Assembly (NCBI RefSeq): GCF_030539875.1
Contig: NZ_JAUNXI010000006.1
Coordinates: forward strand, 1-64,000
DNA: 64,000 nt
From: Methanobrevibacter sp.
GTDB taxonomy: Archaea; Methanobacteriota; Methanobacteria; Methanobacteriales; Methanobacteriaceae
Direction of reading: 5' to 3'
Part shown: positions 1 through 10,188 of the stretch, piece after piece
How the letters are laid out: each line of letters begins with the position of its first letter
Position numbering within the stretch: the first letter of the stretch is position 1
Notes under the pieces: model-generated
The model's input: only the letters and a program-made list of their open reading frames with translations
What the model was told of the DNA's origin: nothing
Databases searched by the model: none
Program-made: the position numbers and the translations under genes

Positions 1-75
1 TAAGTCAAAAATTTTTCAGCACAAAATCAAAAAAATTAATTTTGGCGGACACCCTTTAACGAAAAAAAATAGTAT

Positions 76-120
76 AAAAAAACAAGACAAAAAAAAAATA
101 TCTTCGTTGCTTGTTTTTTT
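76..120 (-). terminator. hairpin terminator of the adhesin-like gene
   Basis: An 11-bp inverted repeat (76-86 with 110-120) of the form A7-CAAG / CTTG-T7 lies just past the stop codon of the leftward adhesin gene. Its A/T arms give a U-rich tract in the leftward transcript. The 23-nt loop is A/T rich. It could work in both directions. Confidence 0.5.
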
Positions 121-143
121 ATTTAAATCTGATTTAATCAGTT

Positions 144-2156
144 TTAATATTCTTCCTTACTGCGTTTTCTTACCCTATATCCAACAATTATCAATATTAA
201 TGCAATTGCAATCACGGCAGCTATTTGAATGTAATTTACATTTCCTTCGATTTTTTTAGTTACTTCATAGGATTTTTGATTATCTAATTCAGATTGACCA
301 CTGCCGCCTGCACCGCCAGAAGATGAAGAAGCACTAGCAATCTCTATACCCGAAGAACCATAATAATAATAAGTTGAATTTAAATCTCCGCTGCGAGATT
401 GTGAATTACTATGATTAGGATTGTTTCCAATGATATTAGATTTATTGTGACTATTATTCTTCCCAATTAAAGAGTTACCATCATTATTTAACCATCCCAA
501 TCCGAAACCATTTCCTTTAAAAGGATTATTTAAATAATTCTTCAAGCTATTAGGATATTCATTACTGCCCATTTTAAGAACAGGTTTAGACCCATCAGTA
601 TTATTAATAATAATATTACCAGTTCCACCACCAATAGTTGCTGCACGATTACCACCATACTTACGGCCTTTTAAAATATTATTCGCAATAATCGAATCAA
701 CAACACTAGATCCTCCCCCACTTTTTAGTGAGACAACATAATCACTATTTGTTGAGACATTATTATACTGAATATTGTATGTATGATTTCCACTGGTGGT
801 TTGAGAATAACTTATTCCATAAACATTAAAACCTTTCTCAAATTCATTTACAGTATTTACGATGATAGTATTATTCATTATTTTATCATCGGAGTCCTGT
901 ACTTCAATTCCGGCAACTAAAGCCCAATTATGTTTACTGGCAAAACCTGTAACATTAATAAAATTACTAATAATATCAAGTTGAGTTACACCAAAAAAAT
1001 TTTGAGAATAGATTCCGATATTAGGTCCATTACTATAACTAGTAAGATTATTAAAAGCAATTAGAATATTTTCCGCCTGCCCAGTTACTTGAATTGGATA
1101 AGCAGTACCGTGTGCCTCTTTACCTCCACTTGTACGAATATGAATATTATTGCCGTAAATTACAACATTATTAGATAAATACAAATCCAAACCATACAAA
1201 TAATTAACATCACCTTTCTTTGTAATGTAATCATTTTCAATGATTGTGTTGTTTTCTATTGTTGAATTATGACATGCATAAATCAATACAGCATCCAATG
1301 TAGGTTCTCCCTGAGCCACACCATTAACAGCACAACGAATATAATTATCAGATAATCTTAGATTGTGGCATGAGTCTGCTGCCAGACCTGCAACAGCATC
1401 CATACTAATTCCACCATATATTCCAGCCGTCCAATTAACCGCCCTTAATGGAAGCTGGCAGTCAATAGTATTTCCAGAAACAATTGCATCCAGAGTATGG
1501 ATTAAAACAATCCCATAATTATAACCACTAACTAAAGCATTGCCCTGCATCTTAACAGTATTATTAACTAATTTAACATCAGCCAAATCTTCATTCAAAC
1601 CATTTGAATAGATTCCGAATCCAGTACAATTTTTAGGTACAGTATAATCAATAGTAACATTGTAAACTGTAACATTATTGCCTCCAATCAATATTCCAGC
1701 ACATTCATTATCACTAAATTCCTTATCTAAGACAAAGTTCAAATTAGTTAACATCACACCATCAGCTTTAATGTTAAAAATTGTATTGTTAAATAATGTA
1801 TTCCGTCCAGTGATTTTAGTATTAGGTGAATCGATAGTAAACACTCCGTTATCTACGAATTTACCACTAAAAGTTATGATTTTACCACCATACTCCTTTT
1901 TTAAAACATTATCCTGATTAAAATACATCTTATAATTCTTTTGATTAACAATAACATTACTAGTTGATTTCAGTTCGTCAGAAAAGACATTAGAAGAAGA
2001 ATAAGACTCAGCATTACTAATCCCGACACCAGCATCACTTGCATCATCTGCAAAAGTTAAATTACCTTCAACATCAGTTGAAGCAGAAACAAAACTAATG
2101 CAAGACAATAAAATACCAAATATCAAAATTAATAACAAAAATTTATTAATTTTCAA
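144..2156 (-). CDS. adhesin-like protein, parallel beta-helix, membrane anchored
   Basis: This 670-residue secreted surface protein starts with a signal peptide (hydrophobic residues about 6-25, likely cut after SFVSA). The body, about residues 100-540, has repeated N-rich segments (NNTI, NNVT, NNIH types) typical of right-handed parallel beta-helix (PbH1) repeats found in methanogen adhesin-like proteins. A low-complexity S/N/G/Y stretch follows (about 560-620), then one transmembrane helix (about 645-662) and a basic tail RVRKRSKEEY. The start is a TTG, chosen because a GGATGGGAT ribosome site precedes it and the signal peptide begins there. It is likely attached to the membrane with the helix domain outside the pseudomurein wall. 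The ligand cannot be told. It is small for this family. Confidence 0.85.
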   Translation of the reverse strand: MKINKFLLLILIFGILLSCISFVSASTDVEGNLTFADDASDAGVGISNAESYSSSNVFSDELKSTSNVIVNQKNYKMYFNQDNVLKKEYGGKIITFSGKFVDNGVFTIDSPNTKITGRNTLFNNTIFNIKADGVMLTNLNFVLDKEFSDNECAGILIGGNNVTVYNVTIDYTVPKNCTGFGIYSNGLNEDLADVKLVNNTVKMQGNALVSGYNYGIVLIHTLDAIVSGNTIDCQLPLRAVNWTAGIYGGISMDAVAGLAADSCHNLRLSDNYIRCAVNGVAQGEPTLDAVLIYACHNSTIENNTIIENDYITKKGDVNYLYGLDLYLSNNVVIYGNNIHIRTSGGKEAHGTAYPIQVTGQAENILIAFNNLTSYSNGPNIGIYSQNFFGVTQLDIISNFINVTGFASKHNWALVAGIEVQDSDDKIMNNTIIVNTVNEFEKGFNVYGISYSQTTSGNHTYNIQYNNVSTNSDYVVSLKSGGGSSVVDSIIANNILKGRKYGGNRAATIGGGTGNIIINNTDGSKPVLKMGSNEYPNSLKNYLNNPFKGNGFGLGWLNNDGNSLIGKNNSHNKSNIIGNNPNHSNSQSRSGDLNSTYYYYGSSGIEIASASSSSGGAGGSGQSELDNQKSYEVTKKIEGNVNYIQIAAVIAIALILIIVGYRVRKRSKEEY

Positions 2157-2531
2157 TTTAAAATCCCATCCTTACAATTTATAATGCGCCAATAGCAATA
2201 ACCTATTAAGCGCAAAATATATAAAGATAAATTTAATAAAAATCCTAAAAATTATCATACAATAATCTTTAAAAATTATTAAATATACTTTATATAATTT
2301 ATATTAAAACAAAACTGTTATTAATAATTTTTTATAAAATTGATGAAATTCCATAAATCCTGCCATATGACCAGCAGCTAAAAAATTAAATATGCATTTA
2401 AATGACCATTCAATGAAAAATAATATCCTCTTTATTAAATTTCAAATAAAAATCAGCACAGACTATTAAAAATGATTTCTGCAAAGGCAATAAAAAATAA
2501 AAAAAAGAAGAGATGTTAAAATCTCCTAAAT
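2157..2531. other. 375-nt intergenic region with the adhesin promoter
   Basis: AT-rich spacer between fbp and the adhesin gene. On the minus strand a TATA-like CTTTATATATTT lies at about 2215-2226, roughly 60 nt before the adhesin start, which would give a leader of about 35 nt. The left end holds the fbp terminator. I see no gene in the rest. Confidence 0.5.
2490..2525 (-). terminator. hairpin and U-tract after fbp
   Basis: The inverted repeat GAGAT (2510-2514) / ATCTC (2521-2525) with a 6-nt loop sits 6 nt after the stop codon of fbp. It is followed in the leftward direction by a long run of T (poly-A on the plus strand, 2490-2506). Confidence 0.55.
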
Positions 2532-3626
2532 TTAATCCATATCTTCAAATCTGGATTCTAATTTTTTCATTACACCAGGCAATGAAGTGTATTCCATTTC
2601 TTCAGAAGGCAATCTGTGTGGTTCAAATGGACCATGTCTTCTGAGGTAACTTGCAATGTTGGCTGCTTGTTCACGAGCAGGGTCAAATGCAGGATCATCA
2701 AATAAGTCAACAGGACCTATTAATTGTCCGTTGGACACTTGGAAACCTAAACCGACTACTCTAGGAGGTCCGTCAAATCTAATTGGATTTGCTTCTGCTT
2801 CAGACACAGGCATTAATGGACCGTTGTGGGATCCCCTCATCCATCCGCTTACGATGTGAGGGAATGCAAATGGATCTACACATTCACCGTTTGCAGGAAA
2901 ACCGGATTGTGCTCTTACAATACATACAGGGTCATCTTTACCGACATATTCACCAGCCATTAAGTTTAACCTTTCGGTACTTACTGCAGCTGCAATTTCG
3001 CCGTTTTTCTTCCATACTCTTTTAATTACGTATCTTCCGGTAGAACCGATTAATGCAAGCAAGTCATACATTTCTTCAGGACAGTTTAAGACAACTTTTT
3101 TGTGTTCGATTACATCAAACACTTCAAATTTAAATCCTTCATGTAAGCTTGGGTCAATTACGAGACCTGCAGTATTGAATGGATCTGCAAAAATTCTAAA
3201 TACAGGCAAGTTAAATGCACCAGGTTCAGTTTTGTCACAGCAGAATATGAGTACCGGATCAGACGGCCTTTCTTCAAATTCAATTTCCGCTACACCAGGA
3301 CCCATACCTTTGATGTTTCCAGAAAAGGTGTCGGATAACAAGTCCTGACCTGCACCATATAATTTTAATTCACGTGCTCTTTCAGTAGCTTTCATAAATG
3401 CATTATATGCTGTTTTATGAACTTCTTCATTTTCTTCCCCTTTATCGTGAGTCATGATTAAATCTATGTCGTCTCCGCAACGGGAAATAAAGTAATCTTT
3501 TATGATTCCATTTTCTAAAGCTTCGTTTAAAACTTCATCACAAATATCTATTAATTCAGGGTGTGCTACACAATGTCCAGACACACTACCAATATCAGCT
3601 TTAATTACACTAACAGTAGTTTTCAT
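2532..3626 (-). CDS. fbp: fructose-1,6-bisphosphate aldolase/phosphatase (class V)
   Basis: Archaeal bifunctional enzyme of gluconeogenesis. It joins triose phosphates to fructose 1,6-bisphosphate and then removes the 1-phosphate. At 364 residues it has the usual length. The N-terminal DIGSVSGH (residues 11-18), the YGAGQDLLSDTFSGN block (about 90-104) and DKTEPGAFNLP (131-141) fit the family's metal and phosphate sites. EYVGK carries Tyr227 and Lys230, the spacing of the tyrosine and Schiff-base lysine known in this family. FDGPPRVVGLGFQ is also typical. It is transcribed alone, with its own terminator. As the committed enzyme of sugar synthesis it would feed the cell-wall sugar genes found elsewhere in the window. 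Confidence 0.96.
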   Translation of the reverse strand: MKTTVSVIKADIGSVSGHCVAHPELIDICDEVLNEALENGIIKDYFISRCGDDIDLIMTHDKGEENEEVHKTAYNAFMKATERARELKLYGAGQDLLSDTFSGNIKGMGPGVAEIEFEERPSDPVLIFCCDKTEPGAFNLPVFRIFADPFNTAGLVIDPSLHEGFKFEVFDVIEHKKVVLNCPEEMYDLLALIGSTGRYVIKRVWKKNGEIAAAVSTERLNLMAGEYVGKDDPVCIVRAQSGFPANGECVDPFAFPHIVSGWMRGSHNGPLMPVSEAEANPIRFDGPPRVVGLGFQVSNGQLIGPVDLFDDPAFDPAREQAANIASYLRRHGPFEPHRLPSEEMEYTSLPGVMKKLESRFEDMD

Positions 3627-3739
3627 TTTAATAACCTCGGATTAGTAAATAATATTTACTATACATGTATTAATTATATATTGTATAGTATTTAATTATT
3701 ATGTATACCAGTTAATAATTTTAAAATAATGTTAAAAAA

Positions 3740-3768
3740 AGTAAAAATGAAAACTTACTCAAGTTTTC
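3740..3768 (-). terminator. hairpin over the thiI stop codon
   Basis: A perfect 8-bp inverted repeat GAAAACTT (3749-3756) / AAGTTTTC (3761-3768) with a 4-nt loop covers the stop codon at 3755-3757. Downstream in the leftward transcript are T-rich runs from the poly-A at 3733-3747. Confidence 0.55.
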
Positions 3769-4909
3769 TAATGGTTTTAAAAGCTTTTTTAAGCTCCTCG
3801 TCCTGATTCATATCTTCACAAGCTATTTTAACACGATTTAAATCTGCATGTGTTTCGGGATATTTTGGAACAGCACTGCATCCACCATCATCAATTTTGG
3901 ATATTTCAAAAGTTCCGATTTTTTTGGCAATTTCTGCGATTTCCTCTTTATCAAGACCTATCAGTGGAGACAGAATCGGCATTTCAACACCGTATCTTGT
4001 GGCCAGAATATTTGATAAAGTCTGTGAAGCCACCTGCCCCACACTGCTTCCATCAACAATAGCATCGGCTCCAAGCTTTACTGCTAATTTTTCTGCAATG
4101 TGATACATACCAGATTTGCACAACACGCAAGTCATTTTTTCAGGAGCCTTTTCTTTGGCTGCTTGCAAATATTGCCCATATGGAACAACACGTTTTTTAA
4201 TAGGAACTCCTTTTGCATATTCATTTAACTGGTCAACTAACCTTTCAAAAAGCTCACTGGCCTTAGAAGTAGTAAAAGGCTCATTATCGCAATTAAGAGC
4301 TATAACCTCACATCCTCTCTTCATCATCATGTAAGCAGCTACCGGAGAGTCAATTCCACTTGATAAAAGCACGACAACTTTTCCCTGTGTTCCCAAAGGA
4401 AGTCCTCCAGGTCCTTTAATTTTTTCATGGAAAATATAAGCATCCCCATCCCTTATTTCCACAAAAATTGTCAAATCAGGATTTGTCAAATCAACAGGCG
4501 CCAGAACAACACTTCTCACTACCCCTCCACAGTGAGCAGCCATTTCCTGAGAGGTGAAATCATGTTTTCCGACACGACGGCATTTAATGGCGAATTTAGT
4601 ATCCTCATCCAATAATCCCATACTGACCAGGCTTTCAGTATACTCGGTTAATGTTTCATCAATATCATCATAACTGGCCTTGGTTGAAGTTGCAGGAGAA
4701 TATGATACAACACCAAAAACCTTGTTTAATTTTTCAATCCCCTGATTGAAGTCTTCAGGAAAAATATAAATTCTTCCCTGGTTTCTCTCAACCCTGCATT
4801 CAAAAGAGGCTTTAATATTTTTAACCAGTTTTTTTTCAAAACGAGACCTTATTTTTGGACTTTTTAATCCAATTTCACCATATCTGGCAATAATTAAATT
4901 ATGATTCAT
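3755..4909 (-). CDS. thiI: tRNA 4-thiouridine sulfurtransferase ThiI
   Basis: Adenylates and thiolates U8 of tRNA. The 384 residues contain an N-terminal ferredoxin-like and THUMP RNA-binding region (about 1-165) and an ATP pyrophosphatase domain with the PP-loop SSGIDSP at residues 183-189. A CxxC (CVLC, about 261-264) lies in the catalytic domain. The rhodanese domain of the 482-residue E. coli protein is absent, as is usual in archaea, so sulfur must arrive by another route. A role in thiazole synthesis is less likely without the rhodanese domain. It lies alone between fbp and alaS, and has its own hairpin terminator over the stop codon. Confidence 0.95.
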   Translation of the reverse strand: MNHNLIIARYGEIGLKSPKIRSRFEKKLVKNIKASFECRVERNQGRIYIFPEDFNQGIEKLNKVFGVVSYSPATSTKASYDDIDETLTEYTESLVSMGLLDEDTKFAIKCRRVGKHDFTSQEMAAHCGGVVRSVVLAPVDLTNPDLTIFVEIRDGDAYIFHEKIKGPGGLPLGTQGKVVVLLSSGIDSPVAAYMMMKRGCEVIALNCDNEPFTTSKASELFERLVDQLNEYAKGVPIKKRVVPYGQYLQAAKEKAPEKMTCVLCKSGMYHIAEKLAVKLGADAIVDGSSVGQVASQTLSNILATRYGVEMPILSPLIGLDKEEIAEIAKKIGTFEISKIDDGGCSAVPKYPETHADLNRVKIACEDMNQDEELKKAFKTIRKLE

Positions 4910-5079
4910 CTAAACAACTCTTTTAATTTAATACACACTTAAAATGCAGCAATCCCTTCAATGTCGGTTTTTTGAATATAACAGCAGTGTAATTTATAAT
5001 TTTAATACTATAAAAATATGGCTTTTAAAACAATGCTGATAAGTCAACATGAGTTTAAAAGCACAAATTAGGATGCTGT

Positions 5080-5107
5080 TAAGAAAAAGGATAAGAAATT
5101 ATCCTTT
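5080..5107 (-). terminator. hairpin over the alaS stop codon
   Basis: A perfect 9-bp inverted repeat AAAGGATAA (5086-5094) / TTATCCTTT (5099-5107), loop GAAA on the plus strand, overlaps the alaS stop codon (5099-5101). In the leftward transcript the stem ends in UUUUUCUU. Confidence 0.55.
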
Positions 5108-7795
5108 GATTAAATCAACTGCAACCTGAATAGCTTCATCCATCTTATCATTATTTTTACCTGCACCCTGCGCCAAGGTTAAACGGCCTCCGCCGCCACC
5201 GCCCAATACTCCTGCTGCAGTTTTAATAATCTCATTAATCTTAATTCCATTATCAATTGCATTTTGAGAAGCAGCTCCAACGATTTTACCATCATTATTT
5301 CCAATGACAACCACATCTGCCTTTCCACTATCCGTAAAGTCTGTTGCTATTTTTTGAAGTTCCTTAAAATCAGCTTCCATCAACTCGGATACAACTTTCA
5401 AACCGTTGATTTCGTCATAATCATCAGCAAGAGACTTCATTTTTAAAGAAGCTATTTGGGATTTTAATCTGTCGATTTCGTTTTTCTGCGCTTTCCATTC
5501 ACTGAAGAACCTGTCACATGTTTTCGGAAGCTGATCCTTTTCGACTTTGAATATGGAAGAGCTTTCCCTTAAAATTTCATTATCATATTGCATCGAGTCA
5601 ATTGCAGCAAGACCTGCTGAGAAATCAATTCTTTCAACACCGTCCTGGACCCTTTCAGTTTTATTAATCTTGATTGGTCCGACAACACCTGTTCTTAAAA
5701 CATGTGTACCTGCACAAGCCTGAACATCAACACCTGGGATTTTGACAACACGAATCATTTTACCCGGAACAATACCTCCCTGGTAGAGGACAAATCCATA
5801 CAGTTCCTGTGCTTCATCTCTTGAATGGAACTGGATATCCAAATCAATATTTTCCATTACATATTCATTAGCCAGCTTTTCAATTTCATTTAATTCTTCC
5901 TGAGTGATGCGTTTGTAATGAGACAAATCAATACGGGCTCTTGTAAGTCCGTTTTGAGAACCTGCCTGCCAGATGTGCTGACCCAATACTTTTCTTGCAG
6001 CTGCAATAACTAAGTGGGTTCCTGTGTGGTGGCGCGCAATTGTTATTCTTCTTGTCCAATCGATTTTACCTACTGCTGTTTTGCCCACAACATCCTTTGA
6101 AATATCTCCGTCAACATGATGCAATACAACATTGTTGACTTTTTCGGCATATCTGATTTTAAAGACCTTACCTTCAATTAAAACTTCCCCAATATCTGAA
6201 GGCTGACCTCCCCCTTCAGGATAAAATGAAGTTTTATCAAATATCAAACATGACTCATCCTCTTTTTCGACTAAACCTAAAACTTCTGCTTCAAATTCTT
6301 GTTGGTAGAAATCTTTATAGAATAATAAATCAGTTTCAGGGAAATCTACTTTGAAAGTGGATTTTTCAGCTGCAGTTTCTTTTTCATGAGCTCCGGCCAC
6401 TTGAGTAAAGAAGTTGTCAGGAACATTTACTGAAAAATCATCACCGGCCATTTCAACCACTGTTTCCGGAGGAATTCCATGCGCATCATACAAATCAATC
6501 AGCATGTCAAGAGGCATTTCATCTTTGCCTTCTTTTTTAAGTCTTTTAATTGATCTTTTAACAATGCTTCTTCCTTTTTTAACTGTTGCAGCATATCTTT
6601 CTTCTTCCAGGGCGATAATATTCATGATATGCTCTTCGCAGTCACGGATTTCCGGATAGAATTTGGATAAGAAATCAAGCTGTATCTCCATTACATCGGC
6701 AAGAGATTCCTTCATGTTTAACTCTTTCATAAAGCGTATTGTCCTTCTTAAAACCAACCTTGCCAAATATCCCTCTTTTACATTAGACGGAATAATGCCG
6801 TCAGCAAGCATAAAAGCAAGACAACGGGTATGGTCTGCAATAATATAAATTGCTTCCATCGGCTCTGCAGCCTTTAGGTAGTCCTCTAAAGAAAGGCCTA
6901 AACTATCTGCAACCTGTTGGCGAAGTTCCTTTAAATCCCCAATATCTTCAATATCCATCATTCCTGCAATTTGAGCGTTTCTTCCCTGAATATCTTCATT
7001 AATTTCAACACCGGTCAATTCTTTTAATTTGTCAACAACAGGTGCAAAGCATGCATCATATGCAGTAGGAGTTCCCTGTGAAATCCATGCAATTCTCTCA
7101 AGACCATAACCGGTATCCACAACCTTAATTGGAATTTCCTTTTTAGATCCGTCTTCTAAAGTTTCATATTGGATGAAAACAAGAGTTGCAAGTTCCACAC
7201 CCCTGCAGCATACCTCATAACAAGGCCCTTCATTACCTCCGCCGGCCCACCAGGACTTAATGAATGTGATTTCTTCTGTGTTAATTCCAATAGATTTGAA
7301 AAATTCATGACAGAGCCTGATGGTTTCATCTTCCCAGTAAACAAATTCATCTTCAGTATTTATTACTGTGTGTGACCCCATTGTAAAGCAGGTCATGTGA
7401 CGACCAGTTCTTCCGACATTGTCCACATCGTTTAACCGAATGGACGGCTGAGCTATTTCCAGAGGGTTTGCAGGAGCCTTAACAAGTCCGGAGGTAACCC
7501 ACGGTTGGAAACAGAAAATTGATGCACCAACTAAAAATACATCATCCCTCCATCTTTTAGCTAAAACAGGATATCTGTCAATAGCTACATGCCCTTCGCT
7601 TTCTAAAAATTCTTTAAAAACTTTTTGGATTTCATATAAATTGTATGGTTTATCAGTAGCAGGATTTGCAATAAAGCCATACTCATCACATGGAGCATCT
7701 CCACAAGTGTCTCTGTCAACCTGGGAGTAAAACTCCTGTCCACAAGTTTTACAAGTCTGCAGTTTATAACCAAGTTTTTCAAAAATTTCTACCAT
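5099..7795 (-). CDS. alaS: alanyl-tRNA synthetase, archaeal type
   Basis: Charges tRNA-Ala. At 898 residues it matches the archaeal form, with an N-terminal Cys-rich extension (CKTCGQEFYSQVDRDTCGD) before the class II catalytic core. The editing domain shows HHTGTH near residue 585 and CAGTH near 693, the zinc-type motifs that clear Ser- and Gly-tRNA-Ala. The C-terminal C-Ala region ends with GVLGGGGGGRLTLAQGAG. The ATG is followed at once by the conserved N-terminus. It lies downstream of the ribosomal protein block but is separated by 225 nt and a terminator, so it is probably transcribed on its own. Confidence 0.97.
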   Translation of the reverse strand: MVEIFEKLGYKLQTCKTCGQEFYSQVDRDTCGDAPCDEYGFIANPATDKPYNLYEIQKVFKEFLESEGHVAIDRYPVLAKRWRDDVFLVGASIFCFQPWVTSGLVKAPANPLEIAQPSIRLNDVDNVGRTGRHMTCFTMGSHTVINTEDEFVYWEDETIRLCHEFFKSIGINTEEITFIKSWWAGGGNEGPCYEVCCRGVELATLVFIQYETLEDGSKKEIPIKVVDTGYGLERIAWISQGTPTAYDACFAPVVDKLKELTGVEINEDIQGRNAQIAGMMDIEDIGDLKELRQQVADSLGLSLEDYLKAAEPMEAIYIIADHTRCLAFMLADGIIPSNVKEGYLARLVLRRTIRFMKELNMKESLADVMEIQLDFLSKFYPEIRDCEEHIMNIIALEEERYAATVKKGRSIVKRSIKRLKKEGKDEMPLDMLIDLYDAHGIPPETVVEMAGDDFSVNVPDNFFTQVAGAHEKETAAEKSTFKVDFPETDLLFYKDFYQQEFEAEVLGLVEKEDESCLIFDKTSFYPEGGGQPSDIGEVLIEGKVFKIRYAEKVNNVVLHHVDGDISKDVVGKTAVGKIDWTRRITIARHHTGTHLVIAAARKVLGQHIWQAGSQNGLTRARIDLSHYKRITQEELNEIEKLANEYVMENIDLDIQFHSRDEAQELYGFVLYQGGIVPGKMIRVVKIPGVDVQACAGTHVLRTGVVGPIKINKTERVQDGVERIDFSAGLAAIDSMQYDNEILRESSSIFKVEKDQLPKTCDRFFSEWKAQKNEIDRLKSQIASLKMKSLADDYDEINGLKVVSELMEADFKELQKIATDFTDSGKADVVVIGNNDGKIVGAASQNAIDNGIKINEIIKTAAGVLGGGGGGRLTLAQGAGKNNDKMDEAIQVAVDLIKG

Positions 7796-7987
7796 ATGAA
7801 TCAGTTTAATTATTTATTAGTATAAACTATGATTTTTGTTAAATAAATATATTAGTGAAAAAATCAGTATAAATTAAAAATTGATGTATTGAAAATGAAA
7901 ATTAAATTATGAACCTGATAAAAATAAGTTGCCTGTTAAATGATAAAACGAAAATAAGAATCAGTTGAAATTGTAAAAAAATAGCAA

Positions 7988-8025
7988 ATAAAAAAAAGAA
8001 AGGTGATAGATTTAAAAAATCTATC
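7988..8025 (-). terminator. terminator of the ribosomal protein operon
   Basis: A perfect 9-bp inverted repeat GATAGATTT (8005-8013) / AAATCTATC (8017-8025) overlaps the end of rpl12. It is followed leftward by a U-rich tract from A8 at about 7990-7998. Confidence 0.6.
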
Positions 8026-8296
8026 CGAAGAGAGCACCTAATCCAGCTGCTGCTTCTTCTTCAGAAGCTTCTTCTTCCTCTTCTTCTTCCACTTTTTCTG
8101 CAGCTGCAGGTGCTGCTGCCATTGCAGTAGTTTCCATAGCTTCGTCGATGTCTACATCTTCTAAAGCTGCAATTAAAGCTTTGATTCTAGCATCTTCAGC
8201 TTCAATTCCTGCTGCTTCAATAATACTTTTAACATTTTCTTCGTTAATCTCTTTTTCTGCACTGTGCAAAATCATTGCCGCATATATGTATTCCAT
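8021..8296 (-). CDS. rpl12: ribosomal stalk protein P1/L12
   Basis: Archaeal acidic stalk protein of 91 residues that dimerises on L10 and recruits translation factors. An N-terminal helical dimerisation domain (about 1-58), an Ala-rich hinge, a run of Glu and the C-terminal factor-binding tail ending [10 protein letters not shown] are all present. The tail is identical to the end of L10, as expected. GGTGAT seven nt before the ATG supports the start. Last gene of the L11-L1-L10-L12 set. Confidence 0.96.
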   Translation of the reverse strand: MEYIYAAMILHSAEKEINEENVKSIIEAAGIEAEDARIKALIAALEDVDIDEAMETTAMAAAPAAAEKVEEEEEEEASEEEAAAGLGALFG

Positions 8297-8360
8297 GTTA
8301 TCACCATTAATTTTTTAAAGTGTTAGTTTTTTATAATAATAAAAATTTTAATCAATTAAT

Positions 8361-9371
8361 TTAACCGAAGAGAGCTCCTAACCCAGCTGCTGCTTCTTCT
8401 TCACTACTTTCTTCTTCTTCCTCTTCTTCCTCTTCTTCTTCAACAACATCTTCAACTACTGGAGCAGCTGCTACAGCAACATTAGAAAGTTTTTCAGCTA
8501 ATTCATCATCAATAGCGCCGGCTACATCAGCAACTTCAGATGCTAAAGCTAACATTTTAGCTTGTGCTAAACCGATAATCGGTTCAGAAGTTTCAGAGGT
8601 CATAATTGCTCCTGCAACACCAACATTTACAGCTCTAGTGTATGCGAGAGTAATAATAGTGGAAATAGTTTCATCAGTAGGAATTGCTGCGTTTACAGAT
8701 AAATTAAATGCATTTCTGAATGCATTTTGAACGTCAGCTAATGTTTGTTCTTCGTCGATTGCAAGTACGTCGGAAGTATAAATTGCTTCATCTTCATATA
8801 CTGCTTTTAAATCCATTCCTACTTCCATTGGATTGATATCCATTCTGGATAAGGTTGTTGCTACTTGTTTAGAAACTTCTTCACCTGCTTTTACAACAAC
8901 AGTTTCTTTTTGTACGCAAATTTTACCTTTATCAATTTTAGCAGGAATTCCAACTTGTTGTAATTCACCTAAGAAAGGACCCGGTTCAAAACCAGTGTCT
9001 CCTTCAGGTACAATAATATCGTCACTAGCAATAGTTCCCGGTTTTGCAGGAGCTTCGGTTTTGCTGTCTTCCAATATTTTGTACAGTTTAAAAGGATTCA
9101 TTTCAGTTGCGATAAGTGCAACTTGACCATCCATATGTTGGGATAAATCAACAATGTTGTTTTTATCAGCATTACAATCTTTAAGAGCTAATTCAATAAG
9201 ATTAATTTTAGACATTCTGATAACAGCATTATCTTTGAGAGATTTTCTCATTTCTTGAAGCTGTTTTGCAGGAATGTTCATTAAATCAACAATACCTATT
9301 ACATCATATTGATCAATGATGCTTTTTAGCTCTTTAACTTCTTCCTTTTTCCATTCAGCAACATGAGCCAT
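8361..9371 (-). CDS. rpl10: ribosomal stalk protein L10 (P0)
   Basis: Stalk base protein of 336 residues. The N-terminal rRNA-binding domain (about 1-110 plus part of 180-210), the archaeal insertion, a helical spine that carries L12 dimers, and a Glu-rich linker with the tail [10 protein letters not shown] are visible. The ATG overlaps the rpl1 stop (TAATG) and its ribosome site GGGTGAT lies in the last rpl1 codons, which implies coupled translation. Confidence 0.96.
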   Translation of the reverse strand: MAHVAEWKKEEVKELKSIIDQYDVIGIVDLMNIPAKQLQEMRKSLKDNAVIRMSKINLIELALKDCNADKNNIVDLSQHMDGQVALIATEMNPFKLYKILEDSKTEAPAKPGTIASDDIIVPEGDTGFEPGPFLGELQQVGIPAKIDKGKICVQKETVVVKAGEEVSKQVATTLSRMDINPMEVGMDLKAVYEDEAIYTSDVLAIDEEQTLADVQNAFRNAFNLSVNAAIPTDETISTIITLAYTRAVNVGVAGAIMTSETSEPIIGLAQAKMLALASEVADVAGAIDDELAEKLSNVAVAAAPVVEDVVEEEEEEEEEEESSEEEAAAGLGALFG

Positions 9372-10009
9372 TAGATCACCCTCACTACTGGTCCCATAGT
9401 TGTTTTTATAAACATGGACTTGATTTGACTTCTTCCTTTTTCTAAATTGCGGTCTAAGACTGTAAGAACAGTTTCAACATTTTCAGCTATAGCTTCGTCT
9501 GACATGTCTTGGCTTCCAACAACGATTTGAATACTAGCTTGTTGTTTTACGCCAACTTTAACAGTACTTTGTAATCTATCTAAAAGAGGGTCCAATTTGA
9601 TGCTTGCAGGTACCGGTTTTGGCATTTTGCCACGAGGTCCGAGTACTGGACCTAAGAACCTACCAACAAGTGGCATCATATCAGCTTGAGCCACTAAGAA
9701 ATCAACAGAGTTAGCCATTTTTTTAGCTGCTTTTCTGTCTTTTCCTAAAGATTCCAAATCTCCTTTATTAATTACAGTGTCAAGACCAGCTTCCTTAGCT
9801 TGAACAATGAGTTCCCCATCAGCAATGACTCCGATTTTAACATCTTTGCCACGGCCGTTAGGAAGAGTAACTTCCTCATTAAACCTATTTTCTGGCTTTT
9901 TGACATCTAAGTCACGGATATTAATAATAATATCTACGGACTCAGTGAAGTTTCTCGGCTTAGATTGTTCTTTTGCCTCCTTCACCGCGTTAATTACATC
10001 TTGTGTCAT
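9371..10009 (-). CDS. rpl1: ribosomal protein L1
   Basis: The 212-residue L1 protein of the mobile stalk that helps E-site tRNA leave. The motif [19 protein letters not shown] (about 116-134) is diagnostic. In methanogens L1 is known to repress its own mRNA. Here a 179-nt gap and a stem-loop directly before the start could hold such a control site. It overlaps rpl10 by one base. Confidence 0.96.
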   Translation of the reverse strand: MTQDVINAVKEAKEQSKPRNFTESVDIIINIRDLDVKKPENRFNEEVTLPNGRGKDVKIGVIADGELIVQAKEAGLDTVINKGDLESLGKDRKAAKKMANSVDFLVAQADMMPLVGRFLGPVLGPRGKMPKPVPASIKLDPLLDRLQSTVKVGVKQQASIQIVVGSQDMSDEAIAENVETVLTVLDRNLEKGRSQIKSMFIKTTMGPVVRVI

Positions 10010-10188
10010 ATTAATCCCCCATGAACATTACGTTCATTGGATATTTTTTTGGTTTCATGAGTATCGATTACAAGAAAAAAATTCTTCAACGATTGCATGA
10101 ATTAAAAACAGTATATCAATTATAACCGTAATTATAACATCATATACACTGTATTTATTAACTTAATTTAAATTTAACAATATGATAT
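10010..10188 (-). promoter_or_regulatory. rpl11-rpl1 leader, candidate L1 autoregulation site
   Basis: A 179-nt untranslated gap interrupts an otherwise tight operon. In the leftward transcript the inverted repeat ATGAAC/GTTCAT with a 5-nt loop (about 10020-10036) ends a few bases before the GGGGGATTAAT ribosome site and ATG of rpl1. AT-rich boxes (TTATAATTG types, about 10110-10140) may form an internal promoter. L1 control of its own mRNA is known in methanogens; that this site does it is inferred. Confidence 0.4.
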
